In this document: piece after piece, positions 25,483 to 33,840 of the stretch
Position numbering within the stretch: the stretch's first letter is position 1
Layout: the number at the start of each line of letters is the position of its first letter
NCBI GenBank assembly: GCA_023896275.1
Contig: MLDA01000011.1
Span: 1 to 64,000, forward strand
Reading direction: 5' to 3'
Length of the DNA: 64,000 nucleotides
Source: Kocuria rosea subsp. polaris
GTDB taxonomy: Bacteria > Actinomycetota > Actinomycetes > Actinomycetales > Micrococcaceae
Made by a program: the position numbers and the translations under genes
Notes under the pieces: model-generated
What the model was told of the DNA's origin: nothing
Database searches by the model: none
Seen by the model: only the letters and a program-made list of their open reading frames with translations

Positions 25483-25923
25483 ATGTTGTGGGCCAAACGC
25501 AGGTGGCTACGGCAGGTAGAGGCCATGCTCGCGCTCGAGGCCCAGCCCGAGCCTTCGTACGGCTACGGCCCGACGCGGGAGGCGCTGCTCGCAGGCCGGC
25601 GGGACTTCTCCGGACTGGTACTTCGAGGTGTGTGGAGCGGGCACGATGCAGTCGTCACCGTATGGGAACGCGCGCGGCGCCGGTTCGACGTCGAAGAGGC
25701 AAGTTTCACTGTCGACTTCTGGCTGGTGCACCGCGAGTCGTCCGGCGTTGGAGACGATCTGAACTACACGGCGGATTCCATTCCCGAACTTCTCGAGATG
25801 CTTTCCGCTCTCGATATTCAGTGGTACCCGCCGGCTACGTCGCTGGCCAAGGTCGGCCGCATGTACGGCGGGGACGGCACCATCGAGGGGATGCCATGGA
25901 TGACCAGCAGCAAACGCCGGTGA
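25483..25923 (+). CDS. Hypothetical protein
   Basis: A 146-residue protein of unknown function. It has a basic N-terminal helix (AKRRWLRQVEAMLALEA), a central stretch rich in acidic and aromatic residues, and no membrane helix or recognised motif. The start is an ATG preceded by an excellent ribosome binding site (GGAGGAGG, six bases upstream). The 3' end overlaps the next gene by 28 bases, showing translational coupling. Together the two look like a co-translated pair. Confidence 0.65.
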   Translation: MLWAKRRWLRQVEAMLALEAQPEPSYGYGPTREALLAGRRDFSGLVLRGVWSGHDAVVTVWERARRRFDVEEASFTVDFWLVHRESSGVGDDLNYTADSIPELLEMLSALDIQWYPPATSLAKVGRMYGGDGTIEGMPWMTSSKRR

Positions 25924-26477
25924 ACCGTTTCGAGCTACGGCGCGACGCCGAGAGCCCCTACGAGTTCGTTGTCGACGGTGTCCCCCTCCTAGAGTCCGTC
26001 TACGGACCGGCATACAGGGACTCGGGAGAAATCACCCTGCTCGGTGTCCCCAGGGCGCTGATCCATGGTGAGCAACAGGTCCGCCGCCTGACGGGCGAGC
26101 TGCCAGGAGAAAACTCCCCCAACCGCGTGGGGCTGTACGTCTGCCCGGTATGCCTCGACGAGTTCTGCGGCGGCGTCAGCGTCTCCCTGCAGTTCGAACC
26201 CGACCGGGTCATATGGCGCGACATCTCCTACGACGTCGGTGGCCCCGACTGGGAAGACTGCGACTCCTTGGCCGACGACGCCGAAGAGGGCCTCGGGCCC
26301 TTCGTCTTCGACCGGCACCTGTACACCGCTGCACTTGAGAACGCGCTGCGGCAGCTGCAGGACGAACACCGCGCCGAGCAGACCCGGCTGGCCCGACTGG
26401 CGGAGGAGCTCGGGAATCGGACTGGCTTCTGGGCATGGCGCCGACGACGAGGACGACACCGCTCCATCGGCCGATAG
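25896..26477 (+). CDS. Hypothetical protein with a CxxC motif
   Basis: A protein of about 193 residues, translationally coupled to the preceding gene by a 28-base overlap; its own ribosome binding site GAGGGG lies five bases before the ATG. It contains a CPVCLDEFCG motif that could bind a metal, a FVFDRHLYTAALENALRQL stretch, then a charged helical C-terminal tail (ELGNRTGFWAWRRRRGRHR). I do not recognise the family. The Cys-rich motif and basic end suggest nucleic-acid or metal interaction, but this is inference. Confidence 0.65.
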   Translation: MDDQQQTPVNRFELRRDAESPYEFVVDGVPLLESVYGPAYRDSGEITLLGVPRALIHGEQQVRRLTGELPGENSPNRVGLYVCPVCLDEFCGGVSVSLQFEPDRVIWRDISYDVGGPDWEDCDSLADDAEEGLGPFVFDRHLYTAALENALRQLQDEHRAEQTRLARLAEELGNRTGFWAWRRRRGRHRSIGR

Positions 26478-26490
26478 CGACTGGAAGCTA

Positions 26491-27723
26491 CTATTCGGCG
26501 GCGGCGAGCTGCCCGCAGGCGCCGTCGATCTCCTTGCCGCGGGTGTCGCGCAGGGTGGTGGGCACGCCGGCGTCGTTCAAGACGTCGAGGAACTCCTGCA
26601 TGACCTCAGGCTCCGAGGACGTCCAGATCGAGCCCGGCGTCGGGTTCAGCGGGATCGGGTTCACGTGCACCCAGCCGCGGCCGCGCGCATTGAGCTTCTT
26701 CGCCAACAGGGCCGCGCGCCACGGGTGGTCGTTCATGTCCTTGATGAGCGCGTACTCGATCGAGACGCGGCGCCCGGTCTTCTTGTAGTAGTTGTACGCG
26801 GCGTCGATCGCCTCGTCGGCCTTCCAGCGGGAGTTCACGGGGATCAGGTCATCGCGCAGCTCGTCGTCCGGAGCGTGCAACGACAGCGCGAACGTGATCG
26901 GGATGTTCTCCTCGGCCAGCTTGTTGATCGCGGGCACCAGGCCCACCGTGGAGACGGTGATGCCGCGGGCGCTCATGCCCAAGCCCTCGGGCGCTTCGTC
27001 GATCATGCGGTGCACCGCGCTCATGACGCGCTTGTAGTTGGCCAGGGGCTCGCCCATGCCCATGAACACGATGTTGGTGACGCGTTCGGCGTCGTGCACT
27101 CCCTCGCGCCCGCTGCCCTTGAGCCCGCCCTCGGCGATCACGCGGTTGGCCTGGACGATCTGGTCCAGGATCTCGGCGGCGGACATGTTGCGCGTCAGGC
27201 CGTTCTGGCCGGTCGCGCAGAACGGGCAGTTCATGCCGCAGCCGCACTGGCTGGACACGCACAGCGTCACGCGGCCCGGGTAGCGCATCAGCACGGACTC
27301 GACGAGCGAGCCGTCGAACAGCCGCCACAGGAACTTGACGGTGTCGCCGTTGTCCGTGACCAGGCGCTTGACCTCGGTCAGGAGGGTCGGGAACATGGCC
27401 TCGACGAGCTGCTCACGCTGCGCCGCCGGCAGGTCCGTCATCTTCTCCGGGTCGGTGGTGAAGTGTTGGAAGTAGTGCACGGAGAGTTGCTTGGCGCGGA
27501 AGCCCTGCAGGCCCATCTCCTTGAGCTTCTCCTGCCGCTCGGCGAGCGTCAGGTCGGCCAGGTGCACGGGCGGCTGGGAGACGCGCGGCTTCTGGGCGAA
27601 CTGCAGCTGCGGACGACCGTCCGGGCCCATCGGCTGCTTCCAACCTTCGGCGGTCGGGCGCACCTGCGGGCGGGGTCGGTTGAGTCCGGCCTTGGAGGGA
27701 ATTTGAGAAGTCATTGTTTCCAT
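26491..27723 (-). CDS. rlmN: Dual-specificity RNA methyltransferase
   Basis: A protein of about 410 residues; it methylates A2503 of 23S rRNA and A37 of some tRNAs using radical SAM chemistry. The iron-sulfur ligand motif CGMNCPFC (C-x3-C-x2-C) is near residue 160, within CGCGMNCPFCATG. The conserved second catalytic Cys is at the C-terminus in DGACGQLAAAE. GMGEPLANY, the SAM/iron-sulfur partner motif, is present, as is SLHAPDDELRD. The gene is full length. The exact start is uncertain between ATGs at 27723 and 27714. It is divergent from the DHFR-like gene at 27900. Confidence 0.95.
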   Translation of the reverse strand: METMTSQIPSKAGLNRPRPQVRPTAEGWKQPMGPDGRPQLQFAQKPRVSQPPVHLADLTLAERQEKLKEMGLQGFRAKQLSVHYFQHFTTDPEKMTDLPAAQREQLVEAMFPTLLTEVKRLVTDNGDTVKFLWRLFDGSLVESVLMRYPGRVTLCVSSQCGCGMNCPFCATGQNGLTRNMSAAEILDQIVQANRVIAEGGLKGSGREGVHDAERVTNIVFMGMGEPLANYKRVMSAVHRMIDEAPEGLGMSARGITVSTVGLVPAINKLAEENIPITFALSLHAPDDELRDDLIPVNSRWKADEAIDAAYNYYKKTGRRVSIEYALIKDMNDHPWRAALLAKKLNARGRGWVHVNPIPLNPTPGSIWTSSEPEVMQEFLDVLNDAGVPTTLRDTRGKEIDGACGQLAAAE

Positions 27724-27899
27724 TGTCCCATGGGTGTCCAGCCCGGGCACGGGGTTGTCACCCGAATCACGCCGAGCTTGATCGTCCCTCCTCAGAGGCA
27801 CCACAACGACGACGCCCGGCCGCCGCACGCTCTGTACGGAGCGCCGGCAGCTAAGTAGAGTCCGCACCAACGGCAGGTTTCTAGCGGAAGGGGCCCTCG

Positions 27900-28544
27900 A
27901 TGGCTCAATTGGTGCGCGTCCAGAACTTCATGCTCTCCACCGACGGTTTCGGCTCCGGTGAGGGCCAGAGCCTCGAGCGTCCCTTCGGGCACGCCAACCC
28001 CATGGAGATGGCCTCGTGGGCCGTGGCGACCGCGCACTGGCCCAACCGGACGGATCCGGGCGGGACCTACGGCCTGGATGACTACTTCACCCGCGACTTC
28101 GCCAACAACATCGGCGCGGAGATCATGGGCCGCAACAAGTTCGGCCCGCAGCGCGGTCCGTGGGAGAACGAGGACTGGAAGGGCTGGTGGGGTGGGGACC
28201 CGCCGTTCCGGACCCCGGTCTTCGTCCTCACGCACCACGCGCGACCCTCGTTCTCACTCTCCGACACGACCTTCCATTTCCGCAACGGCACCCCGCAGGC
28301 CGTCTTGGAGGAGGCACTCGAGATTGCCGACGGGAAGGACGTGCGCATCGGCGGCGGCGTCACCACGGTCCTCGAGTTCCTCGAGGCCGACCTCATCGAC
28401 ACGATGCACGTGGCCATGGCGCCCGTTGAACTCGAACGCGGCGAACGCCTCTGGCACAGCCCCGACGACCTCACCGACCGCTTCCACCTCGAGGTCGTGC
28501 CGAGCCCGAGCGGAATCGTGCATCACCTCTTCTGGCGCAGATAG
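27900..28544 (+). CDS. Dihydrofolate reductase-family/RibD C-terminal-like protein
   Basis: A 214-residue protein of the RibD_C/DHFR-like fold. The pattern of an opening strand VRVQNFMLSTDGF, GRNKFGPQRG, VFVLTHH, then the cofactor loop DVRIGGGVTTVLEFLEA and a last section DTMHVAMAPV, is the usual order for this group. It lacks the folate-pathway neighbours and probably is an orphan NADPH-binding reductase. A good ribosome binding site (GGAAGGGG, seven bases) supports the start. Lies divergent to rlmN and convergent to a hypothetical gene. Confidence 0.85.
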   Translation: MAQLVRVQNFMLSTDGFGSGEGQSLERPFGHANPMEMASWAVATAHWPNRTDPGGTYGLDDYFTRDFANNIGAEIMGRNKFGPQRGPWENEDWKGWWGGDPPFRTPVFVLTHHARPSFSLSDTTFHFRNGTPQAVLEEALEIADGKDVRIGGGVTTVLEFLEADLIDTMHVAMAPVELERGERLWHSPDDLTDRFHLEVVPSPSGIVHHLFWRR

Positions 28545-28557
28545 AACGACGACGGCG

Positions 28558-28974
28558 TCAAGCCGTCGACCGCCCCCGCCGCGGCCGAGTCGCGATGACA
28601 TCGACGCCGACGCCCTCCGGCCCGTCCCAGTCGGACGGGGTCAACGGTTCCGCCCAGGCCGCATCCGGGAATTCTTCGCGGATCTCTCGGGTGTCCTCGG
28701 AGCGGAAGTCCGGGTAGACCCAGCACGGCTCGAGAACGTCGACGACGATGGCGCGATTCAGGTTGTCTGCGAATTCCGACTTCGGCACACCCGGATCTTC
28801 GAGGAGCGGGTCGAAGAAGCGCACCAGAAGATGCCCCGTCAGGTCGCGATGAACGAGCACGTTGCGTCCGCTCTTGCTCTGCCTGAGCGCTACGAATCCA
28901 GCCGCCGCAAGCACCTCGGGATGGATACGTCCGAAGGCCTCCGCGACCACTTCCTCGTTGAGTTCGTTCACCAT
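28558..28974 (-). CDS. Hypothetical protein
   Basis: A 138-residue soluble protein, not recognised. It begins with an acidic amphipathic helix (VNELNEEVVAEAFGR), then a run ending in VRFFDPLLEDPG, an aromatic stretch with CWVYPDF, and a basic Arg-rich C-terminus (RPRRGRS). A strong ribosome binding site (AAGGGAGGGG, 4 bases) supports ATG at 28974. A longer open frame continues upstream but overlaps the TetR gene, so the shorter start is preferred. No function proposed. Confidence 0.6.
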   Translation of the reverse strand: MVNELNEEVVAEAFGRIHPEVLAAAGFVALRQSKSGRNVLVHRDLTGHLLVRFFDPLLEDPGVPKSEFADNLNRAIVVDVLEPCWVYPDFRSEDTREIREEFPDAAWAEPLTPSDWDGPEGVGVDVIATRPRRGRSTA

Positions 28975-28998
28975 CACCCCTCCCTTGGCTCCTAGATT

Positions 28999-29057
28999 GG
29001 GCACGCGCCCTAAGTGGGTCGCAGCGTGCCCTACGCCGCCATAGTCGGCTACGGCGG
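28999..29057 (-). terminator. Two hairpins between the TetR gene and the hypothetical gene
   Basis: Two dyads lie in the 133-base gap: GGGCACGC at 28999-29006 with its complement at 29024-29031, and CCGCCATAG (29036-29044) with CTACGGCGG (29049-29057; one mismatch, loop TCGG). The second is the first met by RNA polymerase leaving the tetR-like gene. They could end that transcript, but no T run follows. Confidence 0.35.
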
Positions 29058-29107
29058 TGTCGGAATGGGCGTCGAGAGGCTGGGTCAACAACGACGGTCT
29101 GCGGACG

Positions 29108-29722
29108 CTATCCTGAATGGGAGGGCTGGCCGGAGCCAGGCCACGCGCACATGGCAAGTGTGACAATCTCTTGGAGGCGTGACCGCGGCACGCCCGAGTT
29201 GGACTGATTGGACAGGCCCTCCCACAGGGTCCGAACCCAGCTCGTGACCAAGGCCGTGTCGAGATCGGCGTCCAGCTTGCCTGTTGCCTTGTCCTGATCA
29301 ATACGTTCGGCCAAGATCCCCTCCAATACCTGCTGATGGTCTTCGAGTGCTTTGCGCACGTCGATGGTTTCGCTACCTCCATGGATCGCAGCGCTGACGA
29401 CCAAGCAACTCATGGGCCTCTTCTCGTCAGTGAACTCATCCACAGAATCGCGCAGGATCCGCTCGCTCGCCTCCCGGGCCGATTCGCAGCGAACAGCACC
29501 GATGTAGATCGCGGTGTAACGCTGCATGTACCCCTGAACAGCCTCGGTGAACAGAGACTTCTTACTACCGAACGCGGCGTAAAAGCTCGACGGAGAGACT
29601 TCCATCGCGGTGGTGAGATCAGACAGGGACGTCCCGTCGTACCCTCGCGCCCAGAACAGCCGAGTTGCAGCCAATAGTGCATCGTCGCGGTCAAAGGCCC
29701 GCGGTCGTCCTCGTGCGCTCAT
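29108..29722 (-). CDS. TetR/AcrR-family transcriptional regulator
   Basis: A 204-residue regulator. The N-terminal helix-turn-helix is clear: RDDALLAATRLFWARGYDGTSLSDL, then AMEVSPSSFYAAFGSKKSLF, the standard TetR recognition pattern. The C-terminal ligand-binding half is helical and resembles the YxaF/TetR_C_16-like type with CLVVSAAIHGGSE. It is divergent from an alpha/beta hydrolase gene, with palindromes in the 85-base gap, so it probably represses that gene and itself. Inducer unknown. Confidence 0.92.
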   Translation of the reverse strand: MSARGRPRAFDRDDALLAATRLFWARGYDGTSLSDLTTAMEVSPSSFYAAFGSKKSLFTEAVQGYMQRYTAIYIGAVRCESAREASERILRDSVDEFTDEKRPMSCLVVSAAIHGGSETIDVRKALEDHQQVLEGILAERIDQDKATGKLDADLDTALVTSWVRTLWEGLSNQSNSGVPRSRLQEIVTLAMCAWPGSGQPSHSG

Positions 29723-29728
29723 ACGCTC

Positions 29729-29774
29729 AATTCTAGTTGAATCACTCCAGAATTAGGTCTACCCTGAATTCAGG
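29729..29774. promoter_or_regulatory. Divergent operator region of tetR-like gene and hydrolase
   Basis: The gap between the two divergent genes contains an inverted repeat AATTCT (29729-29734)/AGAATT (29749-29754) and a perfect 12-bp palindrome CCTGAATTCAGG (29763-29774). A weak -35 (TTGAAT at 29737-29742) and -10 (TACCCT at 29760-29765), 17 bases apart, could drive the hydrolase gene; the palindrome would cover that promoter. These are candidate operators for the TetR protein. Confidence 0.45.
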
Positions 29775-29807
29775 AGCAAACGATCCAGAAAGCGAGGCGT
29801 GCGTCGC

Positions 29808-30578
29808 ATGGAATCGCAAGCAATCGAACGCAACGGGATTCGGTTACACGGACTATGGAGGCCCGGTCGAGGCGACCCGATTATGGTGATACCTGGCGTC
29901 ATGGCCGACGCGGAGTCTTTTGCCCCTGTCGTCGAGGCCATCACCCGCCCTGAACCCGTACTCATTCTCGACCGACGCGGCCGCTCATCTAGCGGCCCCC
30001 TCGGCGACGAATACTCCATCTCCACGGAGGTCGACGACGTCACGGCCTGGATTGATCATTTCGCAGGCCCCGTGACGCTGGTCGGATGGAGCTATGGTGC
30101 CACGATTGCCTTGGAAGTCGCGGCCAGCAATGGGCAAGTCAAAGGCGTAGTGGGTTACGAACCGGTACTCGGCCCGTTCGGACTCAACGTGCTGCCGGAG
30201 CTGCGAAACGCCGACCTGGCCCGGCGTGTGGAGATCATCAACCTCGACGTCTCCTTAATCCCCCAGCAGCAAGTAGAGGCTCTCAAATCAACCGCCGCCT
30301 GGCCAGTTCTGTGTCGGCTCTCCGAGCCTCTCCCCGAAGAGCTGACGGCACTAAACGCCTTCCAGCCGAGCAGCGGATGGTCGAACGTCGCGGCGGAGCT
30401 GATCCTTGGCGAGGACAACTTCGCCGTCGAACCGTACGGCCCCGCCTTCGAGCGAGTTCGGCGGCACCTGCCTCGCTCCCGGACCACGATGCTGCCAGAT
30501 CAAGGCCATCTTGCCCACGCCAACGATCCGGCCAGCCTGGGGAAGCTGATCAGTTGCCTAATCGAGACCAGTAGATAG
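29808..30578 (+). CDS. Alpha/beta hydrolase
   Basis: A protein of about 256 residues of the alpha/beta hydrolase fold. Nucleophile elbow GWSYGA (Ser near residue 99), oxyanion region MVIPGVMADAESF, and the likely catalytic histidine in DQGHLAHAND near the C-terminus are visible. The acid residue is probably in the IL-G-ED segment (LILGEDNF). Start ATG at 29808 was preferred over GTG 29799 because GAGG lies ten bases upstream of the ATG and touches the GTG. Divergent from the TetR gene, which likely controls it. Substrate unknown. Confidence 0.88.
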   Translation: MESQAIERNGIRLHGLWRPGRGDPIMVIPGVMADAESFAPVVEAITRPEPVLILDRRGRSSSGPLGDEYSISTEVDDVTAWIDHFAGPVTLVGWSYGATIALEVAASNGQVKGVVGYEPVLGPFGLNVLPELRNADLARRVEIINLDVSLIPQQQVEALKSTAAWPVLCRLSEPLPEELTALNAFQPSSGWSNVAAELILGEDNFAVEPYGPAFERVRRHLPRSRTTMLPDQGHLAHANDPASLGKLISCLIETSR

Positions 30579-30782
30579 AGATCTATATACCCCTCACGAA
30601 CCGTAGAGTCCGCACAATCATCACAAGCATGCCGCATGTGAAGATCGGGACGCTACCTCGGGCCTAACAGGACGACACTCTCATCAACCTGCGCTAACCG
30701 TGTGCGGATCTGCCGGCCGAGCAAGGTCGCCGACCGAGCGGACTTGCTGAGTCGAAGAGACGTACGGCAAAACCGCGCGCAT

Positions 30783-31769
30783 TCAGGACGGGGCCACCGA
30801 CGCCGTCGTCGCGCCGACACTAAGTGAACAGCCGAGCGTGAGCGTGCGGACCGAAGGTGCCGTGCCGCTAAGCATTACTAGGAGCAGTTCCGCGGCGGCC
30901 CTGCCGCTCTCGGTGAACGGCTGCACTATCGTCGTCAGCCGGAGTGCATCTGCGAGCGCGCCGCCGTCGTATCCGGTCACCGAGAAGGTGCCTGGTACCT
31001 CGACACCGCTTGCGGCGGCGATCCGCAGCAGTTCGGCCGCGAGCGCATCATGGTTTGCGACGATCGCTGTCGCGCCCTTCCGCTCGGCTGCCGCGAGCAC
31101 GCCGTCGTCGAGCAGCACCGGTTCGACGACTCCGCCCGCTGCCGCCATCGCTGCGGCGACCCCAGCGAAGCGGCGCATGCCGGCGGAGACGTAGTCGTCG
31201 GAGACCTGCCCCTCGTGGGCGTACAACACGGTGCGATGGCCAAGGTCGACGAGATGCGTGCCGAGCAGGCGGCCGCCGTGCGTGTCATCGACGGTGACCG
31301 TCGGCAGCACCTCACTCATGGCGTCGACGAGCACGGTCGGCGTACCGCTGCGTTGGATCGATTCCTCCGCGGCGGCACTGAGAGGCGTGCCCATGATGAT
31401 GACGCCGTCAAGGTCACCGCGCACGGGCAGTGCATCGAGCAATGGCGCCTCGACCTCGTTCGGCGAAGGGAGGTCGTGCACGAGCACCTCGACACCGGCT
31501 CCCGCACAGTGCGCGAGCACGCCGTCGAGCCGTGCGTAGTAGCTCGGCCAAGAAGAAAAGGGCGCGGCCACGGCGATTGTCCGCAACCCCGCGCGCGAAC
31601 CGCCGCCTCGACTCCGGTAGCCCTCCGCGTCGGCGGCCTCCGCGACGCGCTTGCGTGTGGCGGCGCTAACACGCTGCGGCTGGTTGATTGCGAGGGACAC
31701 TGTCGAAATGCTCACGCCGGCACGCGCCGCGACGCTGTAAATCGTCGGCTTCGCCCCTTGTCCAAGCAT
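30783..31769 (-). CDS. LacI-family transcriptional regulator
   Basis: A 328-residue regulator. The N-terminal helix-turn-helix is typical: KPTIYSVAARAGVSISTVSLAINQPQRVSAATRKRV with a hinge helix. The rest resembles a periplasmic-binding-protein-like ligand domain, with segments such as GVIIMGTPLSA, TVTVDDTHGGRLLGTHLVDLGHR and ATAIVANHDALA. It is divergent from the esterase-esterase-MFS operon at 31890-35112, which it probably controls. A 14-bp dyad 12-25 bases before its start, and a second in the esterase leader, are candidate operators. No ribosome binding site precedes its ATG. Effector unknown. Confidence 0.93.
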   Translation of the reverse strand: MLGQGAKPTIYSVAARAGVSISTVSLAINQPQRVSAATRKRVAEAADAEGYRSRGGGSRAGLRTIAVAAPFSSWPSYYARLDGVLAHCAGAGVEVLVHDLPSPNEVEAPLLDALPVRGDLDGVIIMGTPLSAAAEESIQRSGTPTVLVDAMSEVLPTVTVDDTHGGRLLGTHLVDLGHRTVLYAHEGQVSDDYVSAGMRRFAGVAAAMAAAGGVVEPVLLDDGVLAAAERKGATAIVANHDALAAELLRIAAASGVEVPGTFSVTGYDGGALADALRLTTIVQPFTESGRAAAELLLVMLSGTAPSVRTLTLGCSLSVGATTASVAPS

Positions 31770-31780
31770 GAAAAGAGTTT

Positions 31781-31794
31781 AGCCCAGTGGGGCT
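31781..31794. promoter_or_regulatory. Candidate LacI operator, site 1
   Basis: AGCCC-agtg-GGGCT, a perfect inverted repeat with a four-base centre, 12-25 bases upstream of the lacI-like start. Its position would allow autorepression of the regulator. Confidence 0.45.
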
Positions 31795-31832
31795 TGTCCA
31801 GCACCCCGGTTCGCCTTATGCTCTTCCCTACC

Positions 31833-31856
31833 GAAGTTCTTCGATCGAAGTGCTTC
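31833..31856. promoter_or_regulatory. Candidate LacI operator, site 2
   Basis: A dyad made of the perfect palindrome CTTCGATCGAAG (31839-31850) flanked by GAAG and CTTC arms at 31833 and 31853. It lies 34-57 bases upstream of the esterase start codon, where it could block initiation. Confidence 0.5.
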
Positions 31857-31889
31857 GAGAACGGCGATTACCACTTCGAAGGGAAGCCC

Positions 31890-32852
31890 ATGCTCGACAC
31901 CGATTTCGGCACGACCGAATGGCTCGCGCTTGCAGCGCAGTTCCGCGATCGATGGGGCGACCCAACCGCCGGAGGATCGATCGTCGAGCAGCGCGAACGC
32001 GCACGACGACTCGCCGACACCCTCGCGGGCGCCACAGCAGTCGCGCCCACCCCCGCATGCCGCATCCACGAGATCGAGATCGACGCCGACACGCTCGGCA
32101 CCTACGCACGCCTATACGAGCCGCTCGACCGCAGCGACGCCGTGCCGACCCAGCTGTTCCTCCACGGCGGCGGCTTCATCCACGGCAGCCCCCGCGAGCT
32201 CGTTAACGAGAGCATGCTCTCCTGGCGCGCCGTGCGGACGGGCGTGCGAATCGTTTCGCTCGCCTACGCGCTGGCGCCCGAGCATCCGTTCCCCGCGGCA
32301 CGCAACCAGACGATCAGGGCCTTAGCGGAACTGCGCGCCCGCGCCTCCGAGCTGCGCATCGACATCGATCGCCTCGGCCTCGGCGGCAACTCCGCCGGCG
32401 CCTCGATCGCTGCGAGCGCGACACTCGAGCTCGCGCGAAGCGGCGGGCCGAACCTCCACCACCTCGCCCTCGAGGTTCCCGCCGTCTCGCTACGCGGACT
32501 CCACGAACTGCTGGCGGATGCACAGCAGGCCCAGCGCGACGAGATCGACGCGCTACTGCAGGCGTATCGCCCGGATACGGACGGTGCCGCGTTCGCTGCC
32601 GACGCCGCCGACCTCGAGGGATTCCCGCCGACACTCATCGTCGCTGCAGAACACGACCCGCTGCGCCAGGGCGCGGCGCTGCTCGCCGAGCGCCTGCGAG
32701 CAACCGGCGTCGACGTCGCCGAGCATGTCGTGCCAGGCACTCTCCACGGCTCCCCCGGTATCACGCGCAGCTCGACGAGCGCGCAACGGTGGCAGAGTCT
32801 GGTGGACGGGGCGCTGCTGCGTGCGTACGGCACCGAGGAGACGCTCCGATGA
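31890..32852 (+). CDS. HSL-family esterase/lipase (first of two)
   Basis: A 320-residue alpha/beta hydrolase of the hormone-sensitive-lipase (family IV) type. The oxyanion motif HGGG is at about residues 92-95, the nucleophile is in GGNSAGAS (Ser168), the acid in AAEHDP and the histidine in the last section (LHGSPG). Length is normal for the family. It is the first gene of a plus-strand operon with a second esterase of the same fold and an MFS transporter, divergent from a LacI regulator. The most likely role is cleavage of an ester-type substrate taken up or released by the locus; the substrate is unknown. Confidence 0.9.
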   Translation: MLDTDFGTTEWLALAAQFRDRWGDPTAGGSIVEQRERARRLADTLAGATAVAPTPACRIHEIEIDADTLGTYARLYEPLDRSDAVPTQLFLHGGGFIHGSPRELVNESMLSWRAVRTGVRIVSLAYALAPEHPFPAARNQTIRALAELRARASELRIDIDRLGLGGNSAGASIAASATLELARSGGPNLHHLALEVPAVSLRGLHELLADAQQAQRDEIDALLQAYRPDTDGAAFAADAADLEGFPPTLIVAAEHDPLRQGAALLAERLRATGVDVAEHVVPGTLHGSPGITRSSTSAQRWQSLVDGALLRAYGTEETLR

Positions 32853-33820
32853 CCATCGATCCCGAGATCCTGCGTCTGCTCGCCGCCGAACGTGCCAGCG
32901 CAAGAAGAGAACGCATCCGGAACCCGGAACACCGCCGCAGGGTCGCGGCTGCCATCGCCGAACGCGCCTGGGAACGCGTCGGCCTGCCCATCCCCGACGT
33001 CGCGCTCGATCGAGTCAGGGTGCCCGTCGAGGGCAATCCCGAAGTGACGATCCGCCTGCATCGGCCGCACGGCGCCGGTGGCGCACTCCCCGCTGTCATC
33101 ACCTTTTTCGGCGGCGCCTTCCGCCAGGGCTCCAATGACTTCGCGTCGAACCGGTGGATGCACGCCCAGCGCGCGATCGACGCGAACATCATCGTCATCG
33201 CAGTCGACTACGCACAGGCCCCCGAGCATCGGTTCCCCACCGCCATCGAGCAAGGGCTAGCTGTACTTGATTGGACGATGGCGCACGCGGCCGAGCACGG
33301 CATCGACGCGGCGCGGATCGCCGTCGGCGGGCAGTCGTCCGGCGGGGCGATCGCCGCGGGCGTCGCGCAGTGGAACCTCGACCGGCACCGACATCCCCTG
33401 CAGTTGCAGTTGCTCGAGGTGCCGGCGCTCGATCTGACCGCCGGCCACGCCGACTTCGCGGCGCTGCGCGAGCAGCGCATCCCGAAGTTCCTGATGATGC
33501 GCGAGTTCCGCTCCCTCGCCCGCGACTACCTCGGCGGCACCCGCCGCGCCAAGGACCCGCGGGCCTCACCGCTGCTGCGCGACGACCTCACCGGGCTGCC
33601 GGCCGCCGTCATCCTTGCGGCCGAGCATGACGTGCTCCGCGGCGACGCCGCCGCCTACCACGTGAGGCTGCGCGAGGCGGGCGTGCCGTCGAGTACGACG
33701 ATCGCGCTCGGCCAGACCCACGACTCCGGCGGGATGGTCGGCGCGCTACTGGCAGCCCGGCAGTGGCACGCATCCGCCGTCTGCGCGCTCGCGTCGCTGC
33801 ACGCATCCCCTATCACCTAA
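32849..33820 (+). CDS. HSL-family esterase/lipase with altered oxyanion motif (second of two)
   Basis: A 323-residue relative of the preceding esterase. The nucleophile is in GGQSSGGA (Ser163) and the acid and histidine are in AAEHDV and GQTHDS. In place of the HGGG oxyanion motif it has FFGGAF (Phe87), so the usual histidine is missing while the two glycines stay. It starts inside the stop of the previous gene (ATGA), so both are translationally coupled. The pair may act on related substrates, or the second could be an accessory esterase. Confidence 0.88.
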   Translation: MTIDPEILRLLAAERASARRERIRNPEHRRRVAAAIAERAWERVGLPIPDVALDRVRVPVEGNPEVTIRLHRPHGAGGALPAVITFFGGAFRQGSNDFASNRWMHAQRAIDANIIVIAVDYAQAPEHRFPTAIEQGLAVLDWTMAHAAEHGIDAARIAVGGQSSGGAIAAGVAQWNLDRHRHPLQLQLLEVPALDLTAGHADFAALREQRIPKFLMMREFRSLARDYLGGTRRAKDPRASPLLRDDLTGLPAAVILAAEHDVLRGDAAAYHVRLREAGVPSSTTIALGQTHDSGGMVGALLAARQWHASAVCALASLHASPIT

Positions 33821-33840
33821 CCCCTACGCGGAAGGCGACA

